Part shown: piece after piece, positions 1 to 8,800 of the stretch
How the letters are laid out: every line of letters begins with the position of its first letter
How positions within the stretch are numbered: position 1 is the stretch's first letter
Source of the DNA: a virus
Strand: one strand, 5' to 3'
IMG/VR virus record: IMGVR_UViG_3300009180_000141
Coordinates: 1-30,622 of that record
DNA: 30,622 nucleotides
Translations under genes and position numbers: made by a program
Notes under the pieces: model-generated
What the model saw: the letters and a program-made list of their open reading frames with translations, nothing else
Databases searched by the model: none
What the model was told of the DNA's origin: nothing

Positions 1-684
1 TACTGGAACATTTGCATTTACACCAATATAATCATCAGCATTTGATACCTGATAGTAAGTGGTAATACCGGAAATATTAACAATCGTTGTTCCACCAACA
101 TCATTTGGATCAACAAACTCTGCACTATTTGTGGATGAATTCCAAACCAATACACCTCCATTATAAAAATTTGAATTTGTTTTGATACCTACAACATCAT
201 CCAAATATCTAAAACGAGTCTCTCCACCACCACCTAATGTAGAGAGTTGTTGTTGAATTCGATTTAAAAATAAAGTATAATGTTTATTTAAATCATCAAG
301 TGTTACAAATTTCTGATCCAGAGGAGTTAATGGGTCATTCTTTTGCTTAATATTTGATGGTTCGGCAAGAAGTCCTAATGACCTTTCAATTAAAGTTGGT
401 TGTTTTGGTTTTTCAAGTTCTTCTTGAAGTTCTTCTACTACTTCAAAAATTTCTTCAATTTCTTCTTCATTAATTGGTTCTATTTCATTGGAAGATAAGA
501 AGTCCTCAAATACTTTGAGTGCTTTATGTCCTTTTTTATTTTTTATTTTACTCTTTGTTTTAAGAATAGAAACCTCTTCAAAAACAGAATCTAATCCCAA
601 GTCACCGACTAAAGATTCAAATTCTTCCTTTTTTTGTTTCTTTTCTTGTGCTACTAATTTAAAAAGTTCTGACAGTTCATCCAT
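1..684 (-). CDS. Virion structural protein (tail-fibre-like), C-terminus cut by window edge
   Basis: Reading from an ATG at 684 the frame stays open to the left edge, giving 228 residues without a stop. The protein starts MDELSELFKLVAQEKKQKKE. It continues with a charged, probably helical and coiled-coil N-terminal region of about 100 residues with several glutamate runs. Then comes a linker and the motif LNRIQQQLSTLGGGGETRFR (near residues 145-165), after which the sequence becomes beta-rich (YLDDVVGI, then GGVLVWNSSTN). This layout, a helical anchor plus a glycine run plus fibre-like repeats, is one I associate with cyanophage virion structural proteins encoded near gp16. The preceding gene's TAG ends 1 nt upstream, so translation is probably coupled. 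Exact function is unknown; a fibre or decoration role is inference. Confidence 0.7.
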   Translation of the reverse strand, partial: MDELSELFKLVAQEKKQKKEEFESLVGDLGLDSVFEEVSILKTKSKIKNKKGHKALKVFEDFLSSNEIEPINEEEIEEIFEVVEELQEELEKPKQPTLIERSLGLLAEPSNIKQKNDPLTPLDQKFVTLDDLNKHYTLFLNRIQQQLSTLGGGGETRFRYLDDVVGIKTNSNFYNGGVLVWNSSTNSAEFVDPNDVGGTTIVNISGITTYYQVSNADDYIGVNANVPV

Positions 685-685
685 A

Positions 686-2092
686 CTAACAATTCCACTT
701 TCTCAGAGATAATGCTTTTCTTGTTGGTCTTCCTTTTTCATCTTTCATAGGACCAGGCATTCCACCCATACGGGCACAGAATGATTTTCTACGATTTGCT
801 GACTTTGATCCAGGTTTTAATTCTGAAGGTTTTGTTGTAACAGCAAGTGAAAGATGAGAACCTGGATGCTCTCTACGATAAGAAGCAATCCCCTTTTTAT
901 TTAAACCACCCTCAGGATTTTTTCCCTCTTTTCTTTGCCAAGCAGCAGATGATTCAATCATAAAAGATTCAAAAGTTTTTTGTTCGGGTACGCAGTTTGG
1001 AACCATTTTCTTACCTTTTTTCTTCATACCTTTTTGTTTATAACCATCCCAACATTTTTCCCCAAGCATATAACTACCAATTCCCTTTGAATGTTTTAAT
1101 GGTTCTGGTTTAATTATGTCAATAAATTCTGCATAATGATTTCCTTTAGCATCTTCAATAGAAACTGATTCTTTGTTAATTTTTGGAAGTTTAACACCCG
1201 TTGCCCTTGGTTCACTTTCTTTTGGAAAAACTCTCTTACCTTTTTCTTTTGGTAAAATTGGACCAGATTCGATACTTTCTGCTTTCATTTCACCACTATC
1301 AACATAATCTGCTGCAGTATCAATATAATCTGCCGCTTTTGTAATCTTCGACTGAACCCATGCTTCAATATTACCTTCACCTTTATTAATTTTTTTCTGT
1401 AATCTTTTTACTGCAGAAATAATAGTTGAAAGTTCTGAACGAGCCATAGAATACTCATGATCATATCCTTCATTTGCAGGATGAACTTGAGCAATATCAT
1501 ACTTCATTTGATTTGTGGTCAATACAGATGGTGTTGAAAACAATGCCCAGAACTTAGGACCATATTTGCATTCGGATCGAGTTTCATCTTTCTGACATTT
1601 TGGGCAATATCTTACCATTCCAGTTTCTTCTTTAATAGAACGACAGTCTGGAACTTCTATTCCATCCTTGATTTTTGTCTTTGTAGCAACTTTACCTGGC
1701 CAACACTTACTAGCACCAACATTTTTACGTGCTTGCTTTAAACCTTCTTCAATATCTAAAGTTTTTGGATATCCTTTCTCTCCTGGTTTTTTTGGAGGTT
1801 TTCCTGCTTTTCTACGAGCATTAATATTTGCCCAAAGACCCTTTCCTTCAGTAACATCTTTAAATTTTTGGTGTTCTTTTTTTGCAGATGCTTCCATTTT
1901 TTTAAGTCTTGTATAGTAATCAGGAATTTCGTCCAAATGTTGAAGAGCAATGTCCATAGCAAGTTTATGATCTTTAGTATGCTCGTGCTCAATTGGTTCT
2001 CCCATCTCAAGTTGATGTTTTATAAATGAAACATCTAAGCGATGTTTTCTTGCAATTTGTTCTACAGATTTATGAGATTTGAGATTTTCCAA
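686..2092 (-). CDS. DUF5661/DUF6321 two-domain cyanophage protein, TTG start
   Basis: 468 residues, very lysine-rich. Residues about 8-68 (HKSVEQIARKHRLDVSFIKH through IPDYYTRLKKME) resemble DUF5661. Residues about 380-468 (AWQRKEGKNPEGGLNKKG, SANRRKSFCARMGGMPGPMK, ending RKWNC) resemble DUF6321. Between them are two copies of a Cys-Trp ... Val-Pro-x-Cys motif (129-150 and 347-367), a CPKC...C cluster (163-175) that could bind a metal, and a helical stretch around 217-270. The start codon is TTG. It is preferred over the first internal ATG (residue 30) because the DUF5661-like region begins before that ATG. It lies 4 nt after gp16, has no visible Shine-Dalgarno sequence and probably depends on coupling. 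Function is unknown; its place between terminase and structural genes suggests a virion or packaging-related role. Confidence 0.8.
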   Translation of the reverse strand: MENLKSHKSVEQIARKHRLDVSFIKHQLEMGEPIEHEHTKDHKLAMDIALQHLDEIPDYYTRLKKMEASAKKEHQKFKDVTEGKGLWANINARRKAGKPPKKPGEKGYPKTLDIEEGLKQARKNVGASKCWPGKVATKTKIKDGIEVPDCRSIKEETGMVRYCPKCQKDETRSECKYGPKFWALFSTPSVLTTNQMKYDIAQVHPANEGYDHEYSMARSELSTIISAVKRLQKKINKGEGNIEAWVQSKITKAADYIDTAADYVDSGEMKAESIESGPILPKEKGKRVFPKESEPRATGVKLPKINKESVSIEDAKGNHYAEFIDIIKPEPLKHSKGIGSYMLGEKCWDGYKQKGMKKKGKKMVPNCVPEQKTFESFMIESSAAWQRKEGKNPEGGLNKKGIASYRREHPGSHLSLAVTTKPSELKPGSKSANRRKSFCARMGGMPGPMKDEKGRPTRKALSLRKWNC

Positions 2093-2096
2093 AACT

Positions 2097-2516
2097 TTAT
2101 AATTTTTCTTCTATATTATTTAGAACTCCCTGTTTTAAAAATTTTGAAAGTTCTGCTGTAGATCCAACAAATAGTGCATTATTAACTGTGGTAGGTCCTT
2201 TTTTAGTAGGAGCATCTAAATCCTTCATTTTCTTTTGAAGATCTAATAATTTATCTGTTACATCTCCTACTGATTTTATGAGTTGCCCTGCTACTTCAAA
2301 TGCTCTTGGATGTTCTGACTCATCTGCTAATTCTAAAATTCCATCTATTGCCTTTTGTCCCTTTTCTATTAATGAATAAAGATTTGTTCTAGTATATTCA
2401 TAATCTTTTTGAGGATCATCTGGAACTTTGATAGGATCAATCTCAACTGGATCTGCAGAGACTATTTTAGTCTCTATATCCAGAGTTTTTTCTATAGCAT
2501 TATACTTTTTTTCCAT
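2097..2516 (-). CDS. 16: Terminase small subunit gp16
   Basis: 139 residues; T4 gp16 is about 164. In the T4 family the small terminase forms a ring that recognises DNA and regulates the large subunit (gp17) during headful packaging. The match rests on the order of motifs: an acidic N-terminus; KDYEYTRTNLYSLIEKGQ (38-55, compare DDYGVVRRNMHF in T4); a helical core with HPRAFEV (69-75, compare SPRHMEV); LQKKMKDL (93-100, compare LHKDMKDI); and the C-terminal NALFVGSTAEL (113-123, compare NATVFMGSPTEL). It follows gp15 by 2 nt, as expected from T4 order. gp17 is not next; at least two other genes intervene before the window ends. The T4 sequences are recalled, not searched. Confidence 0.9.
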   Translation of the reverse strand: MEKKYNAIEKTLDIETKIVSADPVEIDPIKVPDDPQKDYEYTRTNLYSLIEKGQKAIDGILELADESEHPRAFEVAGQLIKSVGDVTDKLLDLQKKMKDLDAPTKKGPTTVNNALFVGSTAELSKFLKQGVLNNIEEKL

Positions 2517-2518
2517 AT

Positions 2519-3373
2519 TTACACATTTACATCAATTCCTTGAGATGAACTATATGTTTTAAAGTCTTGGAATTCAACTATTTCATCATTAAATCCAAAA
2601 TCATCCCCATAAGGGATTAATGGATCATCTACAGAATTGATAACATTATCGTTATTATAATCCTTCAATGCCTTTGGAGTTGCTGTATATCTAACTTCTC
2701 TCTTGGAATTTAAGATAGAATCAGTAGAATAATCAACTTGAACTTTTTTAATAAGACCTTGCCCATCTTCAGGGATTTCATTATATATGTAAGTTTTTGC
2801 TGTAAAATTTAATGTATAGTTAATAATTCTTCTAGTACTGAAATCATTTTCATATTCATCTCTAAAACCAATTCTATTTAAAACTATTGGAATATCTCTT
2901 TTCTCATTAATTTGTGGAATTAAATTTACAGTAACATTAAATGATGGTTGAAAATATGGAAGTATTTGTTCTATTATTTGCAACACATCATCTTGTAGTT
3001 TTGAAATAATATTTAATTCAAATGAAATATTATAAGGAACAGGAACAAAAACATTGTTTATTGCCTTCCCATCTACAACTTTTGATGATTTAAAAGTTTG
3101 AGTGACTGAAGATTTTCTGGTTGAATCATAATCAATACCAACCATTTCAAAGGACATTCTTGGGAGAGTTAATGCAATTTTTCTATTTCCATCTGGAGAT
3201 TGTTCAATTCTTGCTAAAAACTTTTGAATTGGTCCATATGCTAAAGGAACTTTTAATATTGATACTGGGTTTTCATTATCATCAAAATGTCTAATTTGAA
3301 TATCATTAAAAAGCGTACCAAAAGCAGTCACTGTTTTAGTGATTGATTTATGATAAAAATAATTACCAAACAT
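2519..3373 (-). CDS. 15: Tail-terminus / sheath stabiliser gp15
   Basis: 284 residues; T4 gp15 is 272. gp15 caps the tail tube and sheath and connects the finished tail to the neck. Diagnostic features are the N-terminal MFGNYFYHKSITK with LFNDIQI (compare MFGYFYNSSFRR and LFSNIQI), the segment LQDDVLQIIEQILPYFQPSF (127-146, nearly the same as YEDDMFQIVEQILPYFQPHF in T4), KRDIPIVL (158-165), and STRRIINYTLNFTAKTYIY (compare SRRRIEWSLTFEVNGWMY). The length suggests no insertion, unlike gp14 upstream. It sits between gp14 (34-nt gap) and gp16 (2-nt gap), in T4 order. No Shine-Dalgarno sequence is obvious. Confidence 0.95.
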   Translation of the reverse strand: MFGNYFYHKSITKTVTAFGTLFNDIQIRHFDDNENPVSILKVPLAYGPIQKFLARIEQSPDGNRKIALTLPRMSFEMVGIDYDSTRKSSVTQTFKSSKVVDGKAINNVFVPVPYNISFELNIISKLQDDVLQIIEQILPYFQPSFNVTVNLIPQINEKRDIPIVLNRIGFRDEYENDFSTRRIINYTLNFTAKTYIYNEIPEDGQGLIKKVQVDYSTDSILNSKREVRYTATPKALKDYNNDNVINSVDDPLIPYGDDFGFNDEIVEFQDFKTYSSSQGIDVNV

Positions 3374-3407
3374 CTTAATTTAACACTCTACATTACTATT
3401 TAATGAT

Positions 3408-4778
3408 TTAAACTTCTCCAAATGGGTTTAGATCATCAAATTCTATAATCTTATCAGATTCTTCTTGAATTTCGTTTGAATTATCATAAGGAGATCCAGT
3501 TTCAAATGACTCATATTTTGATATAATATATGTTGCACTTGATGCAGATCCAACTATTACATCTCCAATAGTAAAATTAGTTCCAAACCCAGTAACTTTA
3601 AGTTTTCTTGTGGATGCATCCCAACTATTGACTGTACCAACTGCATTTGAAATTTGGCCTATTACCTTTTCGCCCAAAAAGAAATTTCCTTGCGAAATTG
3701 TAACACCTGCTCCTATGGTAATTGTTGGCGCTTGAGTATATCCATATCCAGAATTTATTATTCTAATTGACGAAATTGTTCCAACTGAACTTAAGATTGC
3801 TTTAGCAATTGCAGTAGTTCCTCCAGAAACTGGAGATGAAAAAGATACTGTTGGAGCAAAAATATATCCTTGACCTACATTTGAAATAGTTACTATACCT
3901 ATACTTCCACTAGTAGATATAGAAACTTTTACACTAGCACCATATCCATTTCCTCCAAAAAATGAAACTGTTGGAGTTGATGTGTATCCACTACCAGGAT
4001 TAATTAAATAAACCTGATCTAAACTATAGGATGATGTGAATGTTCTTGAACTAGTCATAACACCAACAGCAGTAGCTTGAGTGCCACTTGTGGGGGCAGA
4101 AATGACTATTGAAGGAGTTTCTGAATATTTATATCCACCATTAACCATATCTATCTTTTGAATAGCACCAGAAACTATTCCAGAGTAAGCAGTTGCAGTA
4201 GATCCTATTCCCGATAATGTTATATTTGCAGTATATTCAAATGCCATAGATTCTCTATCAATATCAGATAATCCTGTTTCTATTACATCATCTTCTAGTT
4301 CATAAGCTTCACATCTAAGTTCATATACATAAGTTTTTTGAAGTTGATAAAATGGTTTTTTATTTTCTACATATTTTATTTCCATCAAACTATTTGACAG
4401 TGGAATATAAATTAAATCTCCTTCATTTGGACGTAAATAATTTTTTACATTTGGAATAGTTTTCATCAATTCCCCAATATAAATTTCAAATCTTTCCTTT
4501 GAAATGATTAAGGTCATTTCGTCAGTCACTCTGACTCCAAATTTGCTCATTAAAACACTATTTGAGTCAAATCCCTCATAATTTACCAAATATGCTTCTA
4601 TGGGAAATGCATTTTGAAATTTTGAATAAATTACATCTCTAATAATTTTCCCTGTGGAAAATATTTGTCTTGGCATATAATAAACTTCTATGCCATAAGC
4701 TTTTAATTGCTCATTAATTAAATCTTGAACTAGTGATTGTTCACCAGTGGTTCCTTGAATGAAAAATGGATTTAACAT
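3408..4778 (-). CDS. 14: Neck protein gp14 with a large internal repeat insertion
   Basis: 456 residues; T4 gp14 is 256. gp14 and gp13 form the neck that joins head and tail. Residues 1-178 look like the conserved gp14 N-terminal region (YYMPRQIFSTGKIIRDVIYS, FGVRVTDEMTLIISKERFE). The last 35 residues, ending NPFG, look like the conserved tail. In between (about 180-420) are four copies of a Gly-Tyr...Pro-Thr-Val module (near 215-228, 261-275, 302-316 and 345-356, spaced about 43 residues) and a GE-V-IG...SxA module (369-420). The same modules occur in the baseplate proteins of this window, so this is an accretion into a core neck protein. It starts 1 nt after gp13 ends. Confidence 0.9.
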   Translation of the reverse strand: MLNPFFIQGTTGEQSLVQDLINEQLKAYGIEVYYMPRQIFSTGKIIRDVIYSKFQNAFPIEAYLVNYEGFDSNSVLMSKFGVRVTDEMTLIISKERFEIYIGELMKTIPNVKNYLRPNEGDLIYIPLSNSLMEIKYVENKKPFYQLQKTYVYELRCEAYELEDDVIETGLSDIDRESMAFEYTANITLSGIGSTATAYSGIVSGAIQKIDMVNGGYKYSETPSIVISAPTSGTQATAVGVMTSSRTFTSSYSLDQVYLINPGSGYTSTPTVSFFGGNGYGASVKVSISTSGSIGIVTISNVGQGYIFAPTVSFSSPVSGGTTAIAKAILSSVGTISSIRIINSGYGYTQAPTITIGAGVTISQGNFFLGEKVIGQISNAVGTVNSWDASTRKLKVTGFGTNFTIGDVIVGSASSATYIISKYESFETGSPYDNSNEIQEESDKIIEFDDLNPFGEV

Positions 4779-4779
4779 A

Positions 4780-5610
4780 TTATCCGATCATATCAAATGG
4801 TGCAGTTTCATATTCACTCATCATTCTCTGGCGAATCATTTCCAATTCCTTTACTGCATCATCATAAATTTGTCTTCCATTTAATTCAATTCCACCTGGA
4901 AGTTTTACTCCCTGAAATTTAATTAAATTTTGTCCCCACTGCTTTTTAACTAATGAGGTGAAATACATTTTTAAAAATGAGTCATTATAAACTCTACTAT
5001 AATCAGTTGGATCAAGAATTCTATAACATTCCATAATTAAATATTGATTCGCAACCATAGTATCCCAACTCATATCCAAATATAGTCTATCTTGTCTCTT
5101 ATTAAATCTAATTTGCCTTTGGGGATTGACTATCCAATCAATATCCTCCAAATATCTTTTTGTTACATAATAATTTAAAAGTTCAGTGGAACTAAACCAG
5201 TAAATATCATTTAAAAATAGTTGATAATTTACATTAAAAAGATTAGAAGTAATTGTTCTATTATCAATCTTAAATACTCTTTCTACGCCAATTACACTAT
5301 CTGGAACTTGAATATAATTGCTAGTTTCTTCCCAACCAAAAGTTCCAATACCAGATGATGCATATGTAGTTACAATTCCTATAGTTTTATTGCCACCTCT
5401 TGCTCTTCCTCTATCAATATCATCTTGAGTGATTTTATATTTTAGAAACATTTTTTCAACGCCATCAAAATGTCTCTCGTTGAAATATTGCAAAGCATCA
5501 TCTAATCTATCATCAAGTTGTTCATCAGCAACGTTGATTTCTAATACAGGAGCACCAAGTTGCCTTAAAACATAATCTTTCAATTCTTGTCTTGATGCTG
5601 GTTTTGCCAT
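4780..5610 (-). CDS. 13: Neck protein gp13
   Basis: 276 residues; T4 gp13 is 309. It is a neck/connector component that closes the DNA-filled head and docks the tail. I identify it from the N-terminal pattern typical of cyanophage gp13 (SRQELKDYVLRQLGAPV, then DDRLDDALQYFNERHFDGV), a central aromatic region (YQLFLNDIYWFSSTELLNYY), and a C-terminal helical part (KKQWGQNLIKFQGVKLPGGI, DDAVKELEMIRQRM). Its place directly before gp14 supports the call. The C-terminus is similar in style to phage neck and head-completion proteins. No insertion modules are present. It is separated by 28 nt from the 74-aa gene upstream; the leader has only a weak purine-rich stretch before ATG. Confidence 0.88.
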   Translation of the reverse strand: MAKPASRQELKDYVLRQLGAPVLEINVADEQLDDRLDDALQYFNERHFDGVEKMFLKYKITQDDIDRGRARGGNKTIGIVTTYASSGIGTFGWEETSNYIQVPDSVIGVERVFKIDNRTITSNLFNVNYQLFLNDIYWFSSTELLNYYVTKRYLEDIDWIVNPQRQIRFNKRQDRLYLDMSWDTMVANQYLIMECYRILDPTDYSRVYNDSFLKMYFTSLVKKQWGQNLIKFQGVKLPGGIELNGRQIYDDAVKELEMIRQRMMSEYETAPFDMIG

Positions 5611-5638
5611 TATTCTAATCTTTTTAACTATTTAGATT

Positions 5639-5863
5639 TTAAAAAGTATTTTTAATATTTTTAAGTAAAGTTTTAATTTCATCTAGAGATGATTTTAAAA
5701 CTCTTAAATCTTCTTCTATATTGGATATTTTTAAATTTTCTTCTTCTCTTCTTTTTTTTATGAGATCATAATTATTTGATGCCATTTCGTCTGTGTTGAT
5801 GATTGCATTAGTATCCAAATTTCGTAATAAATTTGGATAACCTTCTACTTTAGCATATTTCAT
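5639..5863 (-). CDS. Small conserved cyanophage-type protein with C-terminal coiled coil
   Basis: 74 residues. The N-terminal part (MKYAKVEGYPNLLRNLDTNAIIN) is a signature I associate with small proteins encoded beside gp13 in T4-like cyanophages. Residues about 35-74 form a heptad-like amphipathic helix (NLKISNIEEDLRVLKSSLDE), consistent with a short coiled coil. The start ATG overlaps the TGA of the 2139-aa gene in an ATGA, indicating translational coupling. The function is unknown. Association with the neck or baseplate is a guess from position. No signal peptide or membrane segment is visible. Confidence 0.75.
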   Translation of the reverse strand: MKYAKVEGYPNLLRNLDTNAIINTDEMASNNYDLIKKRREEENLKISNIEEDLRVLKSSLDEIKTLLKNIKNTF

Positions 5864-8800
5864 TTGAATGCAATTACTCTAAGATCTTTAATTAATGGAG
5901 AATATGATTGGTTTGTACTTGTGCCTATTATTTTTATAATAAAACCAGTAAATGTTGAAAGATTGTCAATTGTATATGAATAATCCAAATATTCATCATT
6001 TGAACTTGATCTTACGTTATAATCAGATCTTCCATCATTATTTGCTGGATTGATTATTTTATTATTAACATCTAAATTATTATACCCAGGAAATAGTTGC
6101 CAAATTTGCTGATCATCTGGAACATTATTTGTAAAAGTTTTGTAAAGTACTCTAATATCAGATGCTGAATTTCTATATGAAGATAAGAAAACTTTTAGAG
6201 ATTTTGCTGGTTGTTGAATATCAATTCTATTTGAAATATATACAAAATTATTAGGGTCTTCTGATTTTGAATTTACTCTATTGTCAGTAGGATAAGATGA
6301 TATTCCTATTGGTTGATTGATATTGTAAATACTTCCCACTAAAGAATTTTGAGTTAAATCCACTAGAGGTGAAACATTTGAATCTGATGTTTCTAAAGTA
6401 AGTTCAACTATCAATGATTTACTTCCTATAAATTCATTTGAATTTAAATATTCAACTTCATTTACTTTTGATGCAACCATTCTTGGAGTAACAAACTTGT
6501 TTTCACTATTAATTCCTATAGATTGGAATCCCTGATCAATATATGAATTTTCAGTTCCATCAACACTTCTGGATGAGATAGTTCGAACTGTAGATGATAT
6601 TTGAGTTTTGTCAAATTTAGTTACTAATTGATCATTTAATTTCAAGGAATTGAATTGTTTATTCTTTGATGCATAAACTGAATTACCTCCCCCAAATTTA
6701 GTTGAAGAGAATGATGATCCAGCACCAATTTGTACATAGTAAGAATCTAATGCAGGTTTCGGATTAGATGCAATAGTATGTTGAGTATTAATTCTATTCA
6801 ATGAAACATTATTAAATTCATACTTATAAACAAAATCTCCAACATAATGAGATTCTGCAGTAGTTCCATAAAAACCTCTAGTAATATTTAATAATTGTCC
6901 TGATCCTAGATATTCATATTTAATAATTTCATTAGATATTTTTATATAACCTGGATTAAAAGGACTTACATTAACTCCTTCAAAGGTTGCAAATATTGAA
7001 GTATTTGCGACACTTATAGGACCTGATTCTGTATTTGCATATGATACAGTAAGTTTATTTGGTAATGTGTCAGACTCAACCCCTAAAATATTTACTTTAC
7101 TATTTGGAAAATGCATTCCATGATTTTTATGAAACACCAACATATGCATTCCATTATTTGGATATGAACTTGATGTTGAAATTGCCAGAATAGGATCTTT
7201 ATCTAATAAATTTTCTTTAGATTTAGTATCAACAGTAGCATTGTATAATTTTACTGTTCCTGATGTTGAAGAGAATTTAGCTTTATTTAAAGTAAATTTT
7301 AAATCTTCCAATGGACTTGAAATCCAAGTTGTGCCATTTTGGGATTTGAATAATGTTCCTAAAGATGGTTGCTTATTAATGAATACTTTATTTAAAATTG
7401 GAGAATTCTTTGTGGAAATATCTTCAGATCCAACTTCAGATATCCAAACTTGATATTCATTTGAATCTGAAATTAAAACTAATGCGTATTCATTTCCCCC
7501 ATCAAGTCTGGTTAAAGTATCAAATGTAAATGTTGTTTTTACACTAGCATCATCACTTACATTAACTTCTGAAGATGATAGAACTTTTCTGAGACCTGGA
7601 ATTACTTTATCAGGACCTCCTGGATTTCCAAATGAAACTTCTCTAATTTCTAAAGTTACTGGTAGATTAGTATCTTTGGTGTAAAAATAAATATCTACAG
7701 ATGTTGGGATAATTCCATTTGGATCTTGTATATCAAATGTCTGAGCCAAAGGATCGTAATAAGTAATTGTATTATTAATTATTACTTTACCTTCTGAAGT
7801 AAAGATTGCAGATGCAGAACTATCTGCAGTTTCTCCTGGAAGTTTTTGTGAAGTTTGGAATAAATTTAAATTTACAGAGCTACTTCCTACTTTGAACTTA
7901 TCATCTCCACTAATCCAAATACTACCAATTAAAACACCTTCTTCATTTGTAATTAATTTTACATCAGATACTTTTGCAGTAGCTTTACTAGTTTTACCAA
8001 CTAAAGTATTATCTTGTTGAATATTTCCCCAATATCCAGTTATATCATTTCTAGAAAGAGATAAAATATCTATATTGAGAAGATCTGATTGATTTCCATA
8101 TTGAGTTGAAATTCCTACAGTAGGGTTATATGGATTTTTTGTAAAAACTAAAGTTGGAGAATCTATAGGACCTTCTTTATGATTTGGTTTACAGATTCTG
8201 AATGTGCAAGATATCTTTCCATTAGAATCTATTGAATCAACAGTTTCTCCTACTTCAAATGTTCCAGTTACATTTTTAATTTCTAATAATTTAGGGAATG
8301 CAAATGATTCAATTGCTGGTGGAGTTTTTGTTAAAGTTCTTCCATCAAATAATAATTTGAATCTTGTATTTGGTATCAATCTTACTGCAGTAAAATCAAT
8401 ATTTCTACTTCTTATGTAATTATCTGCTATAGTTGTACTACTAAAATCACTCTGACCTCTTCTTTCAACTCTTGCTATATTAGTTTGATTATTAATAGTT
8501 GTAGTCCAAGTGTCAATTGATGGAGTTAATTCCAAAATACCCTGATAACTAACAAAAGCAAATGGATTTACATTTGTAACTTTACTTGAAAATGGTTGTT
8601 TAAATTGTTCAATTTCTACGTAATCTAGAGAAATTTGATTTCCAGTAATTTTTACATTATTTGAAGTTGTTTGTGATACTGAAATATTTGAAATTGATGA
8701 ATAATTATCATTATAAAATAATGATAAATCTATTTTTTCTTCATGTTTAGTTGCACTTAAAGTTTTATTTTCTACAAGTGCATTATATGAAGGATCATTT

